Positions 36,816-47,548 of a stretch of DNA of 64,000 bases are shown piece by piece. The DNA comes from Dolomedes plantarius. Its lineage: Eukaryota; Arthropoda; Arachnida; Araneae; Dolomedidae. The stretch is taken from assembly GCA_907164885.2 (NCBI GenBank), contig OU015490.1:92167299-92231298 (forward strand). Direction: 5' to 3'. Below the pieces are notes generated by a model, which was not told where the DNA came from, ran no database searches, and saw only the letters and a program-made list of their open reading frames with translations. Positions within the stretch are counted from its first letter, which is position 1, and each line of letters opens with the position of its first letter. The position numbers and the translations under genes are program-made.

Positions 36816-37529
36816 TCATATTTACTGTGTTAAAATTATCTTTAAAAAAATGTGTCAACATTTATAATTCCCATTTTTTTTTTAAATTTAGGAATAAAAC
36901 TCTATTCTCCCGTCTAAAAAATGTCAAGAAGAATAAATAGATAAAGCAATCCAAGCGTGATTACTTATTGTCATTGATTTCTACTAAATTTTATTGAAAA
37001 TAATGTCTTAAAACAAAGTATTCTCTATATATTAATAAATAATAGTTTTTAGGTTAATGCCCAGTGATGTTAAAATTTCCAGGAACTGCAAAATTCACTT
37101 TTATTTAAACATTTTTACACTGCCTCTCCCTATCGCATTTGATTCAGAGTAAAAACAATTCTCCTCTATCTTTACTGTCAGTAAGACAAGAAACAAGCAA
37201 GCTTATCCTGCCGAGCAAACCAATTTCACGATTCATCGCTGTAAAATCCCGGGAGGTTGGCTTATTCCACCTCCAGCCAACACAGTCGCCGAAATTCTTG
37301 ACCAAACATCTCAAAAACTTTGTTATAAACAGCGCAAAAATGTTATGTGATAGTGGCTTTTACCATGGTAGATTCAGCGAATAGAAGGCAAGTCTCTGTT
37401 TCAAGGGTGTTAACACTTTGATGGCGGTATACTGTGAAAAGCATACAGCCTGAATTCCAGGCACATTGTTTTCAATTATTTAATAAATAAATAACTACAA
37501 GATAAAAAGAACTTTTTATGTACCACGTT
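36816..37529. other. No recognised gene
   Basis: Short open frames only; the 81-codon frame at 37139-37384 has no motif I know. Confidence 0.4.
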
Positions 37530-38119
37530 TATAAATTTTCTGTTGAATCATATAAACTTGACAATTCTCTCTTAATTGCACAAACCTTCACTTAATTATT
37601 CTTTTTCACTTTCTTTTATTTAATTTTAATCACTTTTCAGTCGTTTTCACTATCTTTATAAGCTTTGATTTTTATAATTTTTTTAATTTTTCGCACAATA
37701 TTTTTGTAAGCAAATTAAATTCACATGTATTCTTTTTTCAAAATCGTCAAATGCCGTTACGCAAAAGTGCAAGCATTCAATTCGATCGGAACGCCACCTT
37801 GCGGATTTTTTCGGCTAAAAGTATATTAAAAGAATGCATTGTCATCGTGTTCCGAGCTATTCTAAAAGTTTCAAATGTCTAGCTAGTCGGGAAGTTAGTT
37901 AAAAATCGATTGCAAGATTTGTGCTGGACAAACACACAAACAAACAAGAAAGCGAGTTAATAAAAAAAATGGTAAAAAAAAGAGTGAAACAATTCAAAAC
38001 GGTGTGTAACATTTCACTAGAATTTGAATCGCTCGGTAAAAGACGAGTGTGTATTTTCTTTCGACTAGCATTAGAAAATTAAATCCTCACCGTCACAATC
38101 ATCACTAATGTTGCTTCCA

Positions 38120-38230
38120 CTTTCAGGGCCCGAGGAAGCTTAGTGGTAGCGCGTCGGCTTTCGGTGGTGAGGGTACTCGGATCCAATCCTGACAAGCGCT
38201 GTTAAATATCTCCGTGTCTAGGTCGGATAT
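38120..38230 (+). mobile_element. SINE family B, head only
   Basis: AGCTTAGTGGTAGCGCGTCG (A box) and CTCGGATCCAATCCTGACA (B box), then AAATATCTCCGTGTCTAGG, which matches the complete copy at 59927-60276. The remaining body is missing. Confidence 0.8.
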
Positions 38231-38738
38231 TTTAATAAGACATTAAAATAAAAATTCCAGTTGCTGATGTCTGGTTCTCCAGTTAATAAAAGAATGATAT
38301 TTGGCTTAGAATAACAATAGTTTTTCTCCCAGATAGTTAATCACGTAGCCCACCCTCCCAGCTATTTAACTCAACTTTTTAAGTTTTGTAGGTTAGTCCA
38401 TTGTTGCATAATACTGTCCAATTATTGTAAATGATAGAAATATGGAAGGCACGCCATCCGTTAGAAAAACTGAAATTAGAAAAACTGAAAGAATTTCCTT
38501 TTCATATATATATACTAAATACTCCTTTTCATATATATATACTTTCATGTATATATACTAAAAAAATAAAACTCATAGATAATTGAGAAAATAGTTTGCC
38601 CAACAAACCTGGGATAAATAACTTTAAAAATTTATTTTCATTGATTAAGTTTTTTCCAATGCAGAGATGCTCCAATGCAGAAACTGGAGTGCGACTTTCA
38701 ATTTCTAAGATACCTCTACAACCAATTTTTATGCAATA

Positions 38739-39429
38739 CTAGCTGAAAACCCGCGCTTCGCTACGGAGTACATTCAAATTAAATACAACGGTCAACGTAT
38801 GCAATTTATGCCAAAAAATAAATATATATATTTATAATAAATGCGATGATCAATGTATACAATTGATGTAAAATATCTATCTATCTATATATATATATTT
38901 ATAAAAAAATCGTAAGGGATATGCATTTTTTTGGATAATATCCAATCGTCTGCTGCATTAGAAAGAGAAAAAAATATTTTTTTTGTCTATTTAGTTGTTA
39001 CGCACGTGACGATAAATTTATTGAAAGTACCAGAAAAAGAAATCACGTGATCAGCATTTAATAAATTAAATTCTAAAAATTAATCGTTAAAAATTCACCA
39101 AAAATCAGGAAATGGAGGTAAAAATTCGAAAAAAATTTCATTTTGAAGGAATTTTTATGATCTTTCTCGAGATACAAATTTCATAACCCTCAATGTATTA
39201 TTTTAAATGCAAACGTAAAAAAAGTTTAAAAAACAGCTTAAAAATTTAATTTTAAAAAATCTAAGAAGAATTTTTGAAAAATCTTTCTTAGTGCACCCCT
39301 ACACTATTAGAAGAATCGCCATGCAAAATTTCAGCCCTTTAGGTCCAGCGGTTTGGTCTGTGCGTTGTATGTCAGTCAGTCAGTCAGTGAATGAATGAGT
39401 CAGTTACGGAACTGTTTTATATATATAGA
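38739..39429 (-). mobile_element. Family-1 Helitron, copy H
   Basis: Minus strand: TCTATATATATAAAACAGTT at 39429, hairpin GTAGCGAAGCGCGGG, CTAG at 38742-38739. A complete copy, about 690 bp. Confidence 0.93.
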
Positions 39430-39793
39430 AGAAACCCTTCGGTACCGCCAAAAAGCGTGAAAGCCTATATAGGATCTAAATTAACCTAAAAATTTTAAAT
39501 TTTAAATATGAATCCTTAGTAACCTTACATTGATAGCTATTTTTTTTTTCCTGAGGCAAAGTTTTTTTTTTTAAATCTTCTTATTGTAAAGCATGATATA
39601 TTGTTGTTATGACTTTAGTTCACATATTAAAAGAAGAAAAAATTCTGTTGCTGAATTGTTTGGTATCGATATTATATTGTGGAAGATAACTGCAGGTAAT
39701 CGAAAATCCTATCATCTATATCAAAATAAAAACAAAATCTTGGTCCATCAGATTTATCTATTTACTGAGATGTTAGTTGTTTTACTGATATTG

Positions 39794-39911
39794 TTGTGGT
39801 TGTTTCTAATGCCGCCTTGCTAGAGGTTCCAGACCACGTCCATACAGGCTTCGGGCTGAAGTGTGCATCTGCGATTTATATAACACCACAGGGGTAGAAG
39901 TCCGTCTTAGT
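39794..39911 (-). mobile_element. SINE family B, 3' part
   Basis: The reverse complement matches the last ~115 bp of the copy at 59927-60276 (GGACTTCTACCCCTGTGGTG, TTCAGCCCGAAG, GGCATTAGAAACAAC). Its 5' side stops at the Tigger target site at 39912. Confidence 0.85.
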
Positions 39912-39990
39912 TACCGTAAAATCTCGAGTATAATACGCACTTTTTTTCACATTTTAGTCCAAAAAAATTAGGGTTCGTATTATACTCGAA

Positions 39991-40848
39991 TCTCTCTATT
40001 CTAAAAAAAGTAACTCCCGCTGCCGCTGTCAAAAGCTTGTCACGCTATCTCCTCTGAAACCGCTGGGGGTATGGGGTCGAGAGCGATACCAATGGATGCT
40101 GAAAAATGGGGGAGACCAAAGTAAGACACATCTCATCTTTGTCGGACTTTTAAGTTTCTTTATTTTATGTTTTATGGGAAAATATTGACTTTTTCATCTT
40201 CAGATTACGATAACTCGCCACAAAATGATCGTGGAATTTTGATCTTTTTACAATCTAAGACTACAGACATTTTTCTTCCAAACTAGACCTCATTTGTTTA
40301 AAAATATTTTAAAACAGACTAATATTTTCATCAAAAAATGAAACACAGTTTTTCAAGAAATATTGACTTTTTCATCTTCAGATTACGGTAACTCGCCAAA
40401 AATTCATAGTAGAATTTTGATCTTTTTACAGTCTAAGACTACAGACATTTCTCTTTCAAACTAGACCTCATTTGTTTATAAATATTTTTAAAACAGACTA
40501 ATATTTTCATAAAATTGAAACACAGTTTTTCAAGAAATATTGTCCCCTATGTGGATGTAATATCGATGCTCCTCGAGTTTTTATCTTACAAAGAAAATAT
40601 TTACATCATCTGGAAGCTGAAAGCTTTCTTATTCATATAAACCTCATTTCAAGTCTCTATCTTAAATTTTCGATTTTTAACTGAATTTTATAGCTGATAA
40701 TTCAACAGTGATGAAACGCCCTTCGCATTAAGGGTGACAACAGTAAATGGATGGAAGCTGTTACATTGCCCGAGAATCACCCCTATGTATCTCGCTATTA
40801 GCCACAACAGAGGAGCGAGCGTAGCGAGCCTAGGGGCGAAGCCCCTAG
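39991..40848 (+). mobile_element. Family-2 Helitron-like element, complete copy
   Basis: Starts after A with TCTCTCTATTCTAAAAAAAG and ends with hairpin AGGGGCGAAGCCCCT merging into CTAG at 40845-40848, followed by T. Inserted in the Tigger left end at an A^T position. A GAGCGAGCGTAGCGAGCC repeat precedes the hairpin. Confidence 0.85.
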
Positions 40849-41106
40849 TACAAAAAAAAAAGCAATTTTAAACACTGAATAAACGAACATACCTCGGCCT
40901 TAAGATAATGTCACAACACGGGTGCCCGCGCATCTGCACTCCGTGATTCATCTACCCGTTTACTAAGTATGTGTTCCTTTTAAACAAACGGAACTCACAG
41001 TTCGTATCACACATTCATTCGTTTAATAACAGGTCCCTTGAAACAATGATAGCTCCCGGTTCTTGCAAATGCAAAAATAATTTTTTTTATTTTATTTATT
41101 TCCCTC

Positions 41107-41563
41107 TAAATGTCTTCAAGGTGGTCCTATACAGCAGCAGAAAATTTATTAATTGTTAATCTTGAGACGGCAGTGATAACGACATATTATAAGAGGACGA
41201 GCAGGTGTCATCAAATGAGTCGGTGAAAGGCAAAGTGGTGTAAGTCAGTAAGTCAAGTGGTGTAAGTCCAATGCATTTTAGTGCAAAAACTACAAAAAAA
41301 TCCACTATAAATTGAACAAATTATAATTCATAAAAATTATTATAATATTGCAAATAATAACTATTTGCAATTCCACTATAAACTGAACATGGAGATTGCA
41401 TTTTTGCCCTCAAATGAAAAAAGTTGAAAATGTGACTTACACCACTTTGCCTTTCACCGCCTCAAATGAGGATGATCATGGTGGTATATATTACGACGGT
41501 ACCAATACTTATGACATGGACGCAACAACAATAGATGAGCTGTATTCTAGTGAAAGTGATTAA
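41107..41563 (+). pseudogene. Tigger transposase remnant: N-terminal start fused to acidic tail
   Basis: Seen: MSSRWSYTAAE at 41107, like the start of pogo-type transposases, soon followed in another frame by DGSDNDIL, EDEQVSSNEDDHGG and TIDELYSSESD with a stop at 41563. The DNA-binding domain and DDE core are missing. The MITE at 41220-41461 splits VSSNEDD. Confidence 0.7.
41220..41461. mobile_element. MITE, 242 bp, TCAAATGAG duplication
   Basis: Near-terminal repeats CGGTGAAAGGCAAAGTGGTG/TAAGTCA are identical at both ends. TCAAATGAG stands at 41211-41219 and 41462-41470. A duplication of 8-9 bp fits hAT, Merlin or MULE-type elements; the end sequence does not let me choose. Removing it restores one reading frame in the host transposase tail. 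Confidence 0.92.
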
Positions 41564-42177
41564 GACTGATAATTTGACAGTATTGTTTGTTTTGAAACAA
41601 AAATTTAAGTTTTTTTTTCTACCGAATTTGACGTTTTCGTTTCTTTTTATTACAAATTTTATATCTGTTAATAAATATCTGTGCAATTTTTAAATAAAAT
41701 ATTGAAAAGTTATGGGTTCTTATTATAGTCGAATTTTAATTTTTTCCGAAAATTTCGCGCAAAATTAAGCATGCGTATTATACACGTGTGCGTATTATAG
41801 TCAAGATTTTACGGTAGTTGTCCTCTCAATTTTAACCGAGCACTTTCTGTACATGTTGATGTGTTGCATAGCTAGTAATGATTAACATGTAATTCATAAA
41901 CGCCTTTCAAACAAACTTTATTGAACTGCAATAAGCTTCTTCTTTATTCAACACTGTTTATTTATTTTTTTTAAGTATGGGAGCGGATTTCAGTTTTAAA
42001 TTTAGGTCTTCTGTGATCTTAAAACTAATTTAACTGAAGCACAGTCTTTCACGAAAGAGAAAACGTATAAAAAAGTTTCAATTCGAAAAGAACGTTTTTA
42101 TAAGCATCGGAATAAAATGACGTCTTCAACTGGCGACAAGGTAACAAAAGGGCTGATACTTCAGCTCGGATATTTAA

Positions 42178-42593
42178 GGGTGCTGTGTTCTAACGCTACT
42201 GAATTCGCTCACCTCAATGTTAGCCTATGGATAAAATGTGTCTACTATTTACAGCTACATAAATGCTGATCATCCAATAAAAATGGTATTGTCAGATAAC
42301 CTGAACTTTTATGCACCTTGCAACAGGATTCATTTTATAAATTTCGTCCACCAAAGGAATTTAGGAGCGTTTAAAAGATACTACACCAGATACCCTCCCC
42401 CCCCCCCCCCGCATAGTTCAAATTTTAAAATAATATTTGCATTTAAGAAAAAAAACGAAAAATGCCCCAAGTTGTAAAAATTCTTTCTCTTACGGAGTGC
42501 AATTTTAAAAAAAAGTCGGCAATCCTTGGACACATTTTCAACATAGTTTAACATTGAGGTGAGCGAATCCAAAAGGTTTAATACACAGAAGCC
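42178..42593. mobile_element. Family X TTAA element, complete, 416 bp
   Basis: TTAA at 42174-42177 and 42594-42597. Left GGGTGCTGTGTTCTAACGC, right reverse-complemented GGCTTCTGTGTATTAAACC, both continuing with CTCACCTCAATGTTA. The interior holds a C-run (42399-42411) and no coding sequence. Confidence 0.85.
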
Positions 42594-42597
42594 TTAA

Positions 42598-43187
42598 TCC
42601 TTCAGCGGGCGCGCCCGTGTATAAAGTGCAACATTTTCGTAATTTTGAAGGGTTTGTTTTTACAAGTAAGGTTTAAATGTTCTAAGCAGTTTCTATTTAT
42701 AGCTACACCCTTTCTAATGCAGTTCTGATTTTCTGACCCTTGTATTCCTTTCCATTCATTGTTAGTCGTGATTTAACCGTGGTAAACCATCGATTATACT
42801 GAATTGCAATACGAGAAAATTATGAGTTGATGTAGTCGATCAAATTTGCAGCTATTACATGGTATTCCGCATATCACGAAGATGGACAATCTCATTGTTT
42901 TTTAGGTTTTTGGACATAATAGGAATCGATTCGCAAGTTGTCCTTAGATGCATTAAACCAGACAGTTTTGAAATAAGGCGATTGTATCTGCATTCTTTGG
43001 CCTTTAATTATAAATATATCTCAATATTATCAACATTTTATATCTTGTCATGAAACCCAGAATTAATATTTTCAATTTGAAATAAGAAAGTTTATTACAA
43101 AAGGAATAATTAAGTTAAAAAGAGACGTTGCACTTTATGCAATGCGCGCCTGCTGGTGTACCAAAAATTGGCACGTCCGCTGAAGGG
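42598..43187. mobile_element. piggyBac-type MITE, 590 bp, sharing a TTAA with family X
   Basis: Ends CCTTCAGCGGGCGCGCC (one base in from 42598) and, reverse-complemented, CCCTTCAGCGGACGTGCC. An inner inverted pair GTATAAAGTGCAAC / GTTGCACTTTATGC supports it. TTAA at 42594-42597 and 43188-43191; the left one is also the right TTAA of the neighbouring X element. Confidence 0.9.
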
Positions 43188-43290
43188 TTAAAAAAATTAT
43201 ATAGAAAATATTATTTCTATTACTGCACTCCACATGGGAACGCCCTCTGTAATAAATTAAAAGCACTTCCCTCCTCCTTCGAGCTTTTGT
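43188..43290 (-). repeat. Interspersed repeat ending at TTAA (inverted partner 18868-18961)
   Basis: ATTACTGCACTCCACATGGG, AACGCCCTCTGTAATAAAT and AAGCACTTCCCTCCTCC are the complement of the copy at 18.9 kb. Confidence 0.8.
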
Positions 43291-43529
43291 GTATAAAATG
43301 AGGAAAGTGGCTACATTTTAGTTGACAGGGGCGCTTCGAATCCAATCACACACACAAAAAAAAAAAACAAAAAAAAAATTAACAGTATAATTGATGTGTA
43401 ATCTATTGATCTATGTAGTCTATCTAAATTCTACTCTTGAGTAAACTTAAATTTCAAGTAAAGAAAATGCGCATTCAATTCAATGTCCAGTTCAATATGA
43501 AGTTCCTACTATATAACAAAAGGTAGTGG

Positions 43530-44350
43530 ATATTTTTAAAGTCCGCCATTTTCCTTTCCCGAAATTTGACCCATGGCGCATCAAAAGGTCTCATTAGAAT
43601 ATTATTCCTCGATAATTCTCATATAATGTGAGAGCAGCTTGTTTTTACTTTCCTCTCTCTCGGAGCTTTGCGAGCGTGGAAAACTTTCGGGCCCATCCAT
43701 CTTCAGGTCCCAGCGATGCGGAGATTTCGGCGGGCACAATTAAGGAGGGCGCCGACAGCCCTCTATCCCCTCCCCTAGTAATTGATCATTGGCTCGCTCG
43801 CCGGTAGCAGGTGCGGGATTTAGCCCATCTTCGGCCGCCGCCCCGCTGAATAATGGAGGCCCGTTTGAAGAGAAAGCCCCAGGGAATCGGGAAACGAGGC
43901 ATTGATGGAGTGGCGCCGCCTGCCGGGGCGAGAGAAGAAGAAGAAAAAAAATAAGGAAGTCGGAGTGGTAGTGCCGGAATGCACGCCTTCACGAGGTCGC
44001 TCATTCCGGTTGTTTTTGTTGGTAGGCGCGAAAATTGCCGAGCCATTTTTTTTTTCCCCCGATGAAAGATTCAGCTCATGGTGCATCATTTACACCCTTA
44101 GCGTCGAAACGAAAAAAATTATTCCTCAGCGCCCTCTTTCCAGCAGCAAAGAACTTTTATTGTCTATTCCATCCCTCGGTTGGAGGTTATTTAGGGTAAT
44201 AAATAACGGGGGAAAGCATTACCCTGGCGTTGCGCCGATTGCAGAATTTTCCATTTTAGGGCTTATATACAAAAAGAGGAGTATTTATTATCCAGTTTAG
44301 CCTTTTTCCGGATCCTTTTTCTTGCCCGCCTTCTCCCTGGATACGACTTT
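43530..44350. other. GC-rich, apparently single-copy island
   Basis: The most GC-rich stretch in the window (for example GCCGCCGCCCCGC near 43840). No repeat partner, no terminal repeats. Short frames of 86-132 codons on both strands have no motif that I know. Candidate conserved non-coding element, promoter-type island or unannotated exon. Confidence 0.4.
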
Positions 44351-44768
44351 TATATTTATTAGTAGCGGTCCCGTATATTTAGAAGAGGTAAATGAGTAAA
44401 GTAAATGGAAGTCATTCTAGTAAATGATGTAACGGGAGTTTTTGCTTCAGCCTACTTCCACCTAACTTTAAAACAAAAGAATGTAGATATTACTTTAAAA
44501 CCTACATAACTGGGGGGTGCACACAGTTCCTTTATATTATTAATATTTTACTGCACAACAGAGTGGAATGTGGGAAATTATACATATGACATTCCTGACG
44601 TAATTCAGAACTGAATGAATATTGTTATAATTTATACGGGAAACTCGTGAAAAACGCAAAACTGCAGCAAACGGCTTCCCAGTATCCATAATAAAAATTA
44701 TAGAATGGTGAAAACAAGTTTCGGACTTATTAATAGTTCACAATAAGGCCGGGGAACATTACGTGTGA

Positions 44769-44992
44769 TTGTCTCTATGGGCATTTTACAAATTCGAATT
44801 TGAAATGGTAAAATTTGATCGACAAAATGAAACTTTTCCCACTTGTAAAAAGTGTAATAATGAGCAGGCCGCTCCTGGGCACATCCTAACTTGCTTAAAT
44901 TTATCTAGGAAGGACTTTATTGTCGATCCACGCCTATTAATGGACCCCCTGGGTGCTAGACCAGGAGGGATTAGGAACAAAAACAACAACAA
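44769..44992 (+). pseudogene. LINE ORF2 C-terminal fragment with 3' tail
   Basis: Seen: FDRQNETFPTCKKCNNEQAA, then PGHILTCLNLSR: a CX2C...HX4C zinc-knuckle-like motif typical of the end of non-LTR retrotransposon polyproteins. The coding likeness fades after FIVDPRLL. The DNA then reads CCAGGAGGGATTAGGAACAA and (AAC)n, close to the tail of SINE family B. The frame stays open to 45251, but I recognise nothing after 44992. Confidence 0.65.
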
Positions 44993-45414
44993 ATGCGAAA
45001 AAGAAAGACAAAACCTTTGTGCTCGAGGAATAAACAGGAAATCCAACGTAAATAAAGCACAAATAGCAGTAAGGTGCAATTTTGCATACGGCCGTTTCGA
45101 AGCTGCAAAGAAGCTTCCTCATCAGTGCAAAGAACTTAGTGGCAGCTCAAAAAAGCCGAAAACTAAGCTTAGTTTTCGGATTCTATATAGTGTCAAAGAA
45201 CCCTTATCTGTACACCGGTTTGAAGCGTTTTTTCTTCCCCACTGCGCTTAGCATGGTCGTCTATTCTTTTTTCACTCGCTTCTTAATTTCATTTTTACAA
45301 TTGCTCTTGAACTATCGAAAATTATTATTGTCATGGTAAAATTACTTTTGTGGTGTTTCAGATATATATAAGCTTATATATTTCATCCATTACAACTTGA
45401 GCAACATATCTTAA

Positions 45415-46141
45415 GGGGACTCACGACTCTTAAGTCGAGGAAATAAGGCATTTTTTCCCACTTTTTGACTCTTTGTAACTATTTCAATTTACTCCCAATT
45501 TTTTCAAATTTTATGTATATGATAAATGGATATATTTATTTTAATAAACAAATTTTCAACCCTCAAAATAATTTAAAATAATTTTTTTTTAAATGATTTA
45601 GATATACCTTGTTTTTTAAGCATTTTTATTGTATACTGGCTTGCGCGCAGAGCTATGAAATTAATTTTACACTTAAATGTATAATTCCTGTTTTATATTT
45701 GAAAAAAATAATTCAAAATACAATTAAACATAAAACATTCAACATTAAAATATTTTTAAAATTTTTTTAAAACTGCTCAAAATATACTTAAAATTTCCTT
45801 AAAGTTTTGCATTAATTTACCCCTGAAAAAATAACAAAATGTGCGATGATTGCAATAATTCTAGTTCAGACGCAATAAAATAACATGTTTATGCAGTGAT
45901 AAAAATTTCATGGAATTATGTTTCATAGATTTTGAGATATCAGTTGCGGAATGATGCAAAATTACATTTTGAGAAAAATGAGCTTAAAATTTTTCTTGAT
46001 CAGTAACTAAATATTTAGAATATCAATATCTCCGGAAGTAAGCGGAATATTTTCATGTGGTTTGCTTTATTTTGTTCAGAAATGATCAGTCTTTAACATA
46101 TATTTTTTTTTCAAAAAAAGATTTAAGGGTAGTGAGTCCCC
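45415..46141. mobile_element. piggyBac-type MITE, 727 bp, TTAA duplication
   Basis: TTAA at 45411-45414 and 46142-46145. Ends GGGGACTCACGACTCTTAA and reverse-complemented GGGGACTCACTACCCTTAA (17 of 19). AT-rich, non-coding. Confidence 0.9.
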
Positions 46142-46307
46142 TTAACAATGTCGTCAGAAAATGTGCTAAATTGTAAAATGTAGTAAATGAAATGTAGTAT
46201 GAAAAGCTTCTCAATGTGAAAAAGGAATTTATCATGGTGGAGGCAGAATTGTTATCGTAATACTATATTTTATAATCATTATTATAAACACTTAAAATAA
46301 CAATTTT

Positions 46308-46893
46308 TGCTGGGTGCGGCAGAAAGAGCGTTCTGATTTGGAACGTCAATAACAAAAATACAAAGCAAGATATAGAAGGAAATCTTTTATACCTGAGAAG
46401 CACACAGTATGCCATTGTCATCCATTAAGTTTTAAAGATTACACCAGTTAAATGGCGACCGTCATTTTCGATGCAGTTTTGAAGCCTCTTTCGGAAATTT
46501 GCATGGATCTGCGGACCATGTCCCGCGGAATCGCCGTGATTTCTTGAGTAATTGCTGCCTTGAGTGCTTGCAAGTTTGTTGGTCGGTGTTGGTACACTTT
46601 TGATTTGAGATAGAACCACAGAAAAAATAAGGCACACACAGGCAGCAATTACGCAAGAAATAACGGCGATTCCGCGGGACATGGTCCGTAGATCCATGCA
46701 AAATTTCCGAAAGAGACTTCAAAACTGCATCGAAAATGACGGTCGCCATTTAACTGATGCAATCTTTAAAATTTAATGGATGACAATAGCATACTGTGTA
46801 CTTCTCAGGTGTAAAAAGATTTCTTTCTCTATCTTGCTTTATATTTTTGTTATTAACGTTCCAAATCAGAACGTTCTTTCTGCCGCACCCTAT
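46308..46893. mobile_element. Palindromic Tc1/mariner derivative
   Basis: Arms of about 285 bp: GGGTGCGGCAGAAAGAGCGT at left against ACGTTCTTTCTGCCGCACCC at right, meeting near 46600. The right end is followed by TA. Each arm encodes the same transposase C-terminus pointing outward. No catalytic region remains. Confidence 0.88.
46637..46780 (+). pseudogene. Transposase C-terminus, duplicated in both arms of the palindrome
   Basis: + strand: AAITQEITAIPRDMVRRSM, then FRKRLQNCIENDGRHLT and DAIFKI with a stop. The minus strand of the left arm (46425-46560) encodes FRKRLQNCIENDGRHLTGVI. This RRxQxCIxxxGxH-type end is known from Tc1/mariner transposases. Only about 45 residues; no promoter or start can be assigned. 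Confidence 0.75.
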
Positions 46894-46935
46894 CTTTACT
46901 ATTCGTATCTTTACTATTTGTATCTTTACTATTTT
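46890..46935 (+). repeat. Short tandem repeat TATCTTTACTATTNG x3
   Basis: Three consecutive copies directly after the palindromic element. Confidence 0.85.
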
Positions 46936-47194
46936 CGATAATAATAAATCTCCAAAGTCATACATTTCTAAATTGCTTAAATATTTTTTTTGTCATATTT
47001 AATAATATATAAGTAGTAAGTTTATATTATTATGTTGCTTTCTAAGAATTTAATATTAAGTAATATTAAAGTTATGTTAGTGCAACTCAAATAACTATGC
47101 TATGACGTCACACTTAATGCTACTTAACATAATAAATTCTTTCTAAAAAAACTAGTTTTTAACATAGTAAAAAAATTGACTCTAACATCCCTAA

Positions 47195-47366
47195 AGGTCT
47201 GTTCACATTGCATACGGAGGTAAAGTTACTACGTTGGCTACGAGGTTGTTGAAATGACCAATGATTGGTTTGATATATCACGTGGTCAATAAATTAAGCT
47301 CTGTGAATGGTTAAAATTTTCAACGTTGACACTACGTAACGCATCGGATCCAGTGTGAAAAGGCCG
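47195..47366. mobile_element. MITE, 172 bp, TAA duplication
   Basis: Ends AGGTCTGTTCACATTGCAT and the reverse complement of TCCAGTGTGAAAAGGCCG; inner AAGTTACTACGT / GACACTACGTAA. TAA at 47192-47194 and 47367-47369. Same style as 17240-17403 (GGYCTGTTCAC start). Confidence 0.8.
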
Positions 47367-47548
47367 TAACTCATTCACTTCAAGAATAGGAAACAATTAT
47401 TAGTTATCTTTTTGACAAATAACGAGGTTTTACAAAGAATGCTTTCGGTTGGCTTGCCTTCTTTCAAAATACGCGAATTTCCCCCCCCCCCCAACTTTTA
47501 GCCACGTTACTAACTTAGAACCATTTATCTCAAAATGGATAAGTTTTA

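Larger units (their letters stand above)
35630..37990. repeat. Large inverted-repeat domain with ~450-bp arms
   Basis: Left arm 35630-36080 and right arm 37530-37990 are inverted copies. Examples: GACTAGCTAGACATTTGAAA against TTTCAAATGTCTAGCTAGTC, and TTGTCAAGTTTATATGATTC against its complement near 37545. Between them lie a repeat (36126-36815) and GC-richer DNA. It may be one large foldback element or two Helitron-type insertions in opposite directions. Confidence 0.75.
39914..41814 (+). mobile_element. Tigger/pogo element, internally deleted, carrying two insertions
   Basis: Ends CCGTAAAATCTCGAGTATAA and reverse-complemented CCGTAAAATCTTGACTATAA, both continuing TACGCAC, flanked by TA (39912-39913 and 41815-41816). 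Without the nested Helitron (39991-40848) and MITE (41220-41461) it is about 0.8 kb. Confidence 0.93.

Noticed and set aside
43786..44300. Overlapping frames in the GC-rich island as protein-coding genes
   Set aside because: Frames on both strands overlap with low-complexity Lys, Ser or Phe runs; this is the expected side effect of high GC content and purine runs.
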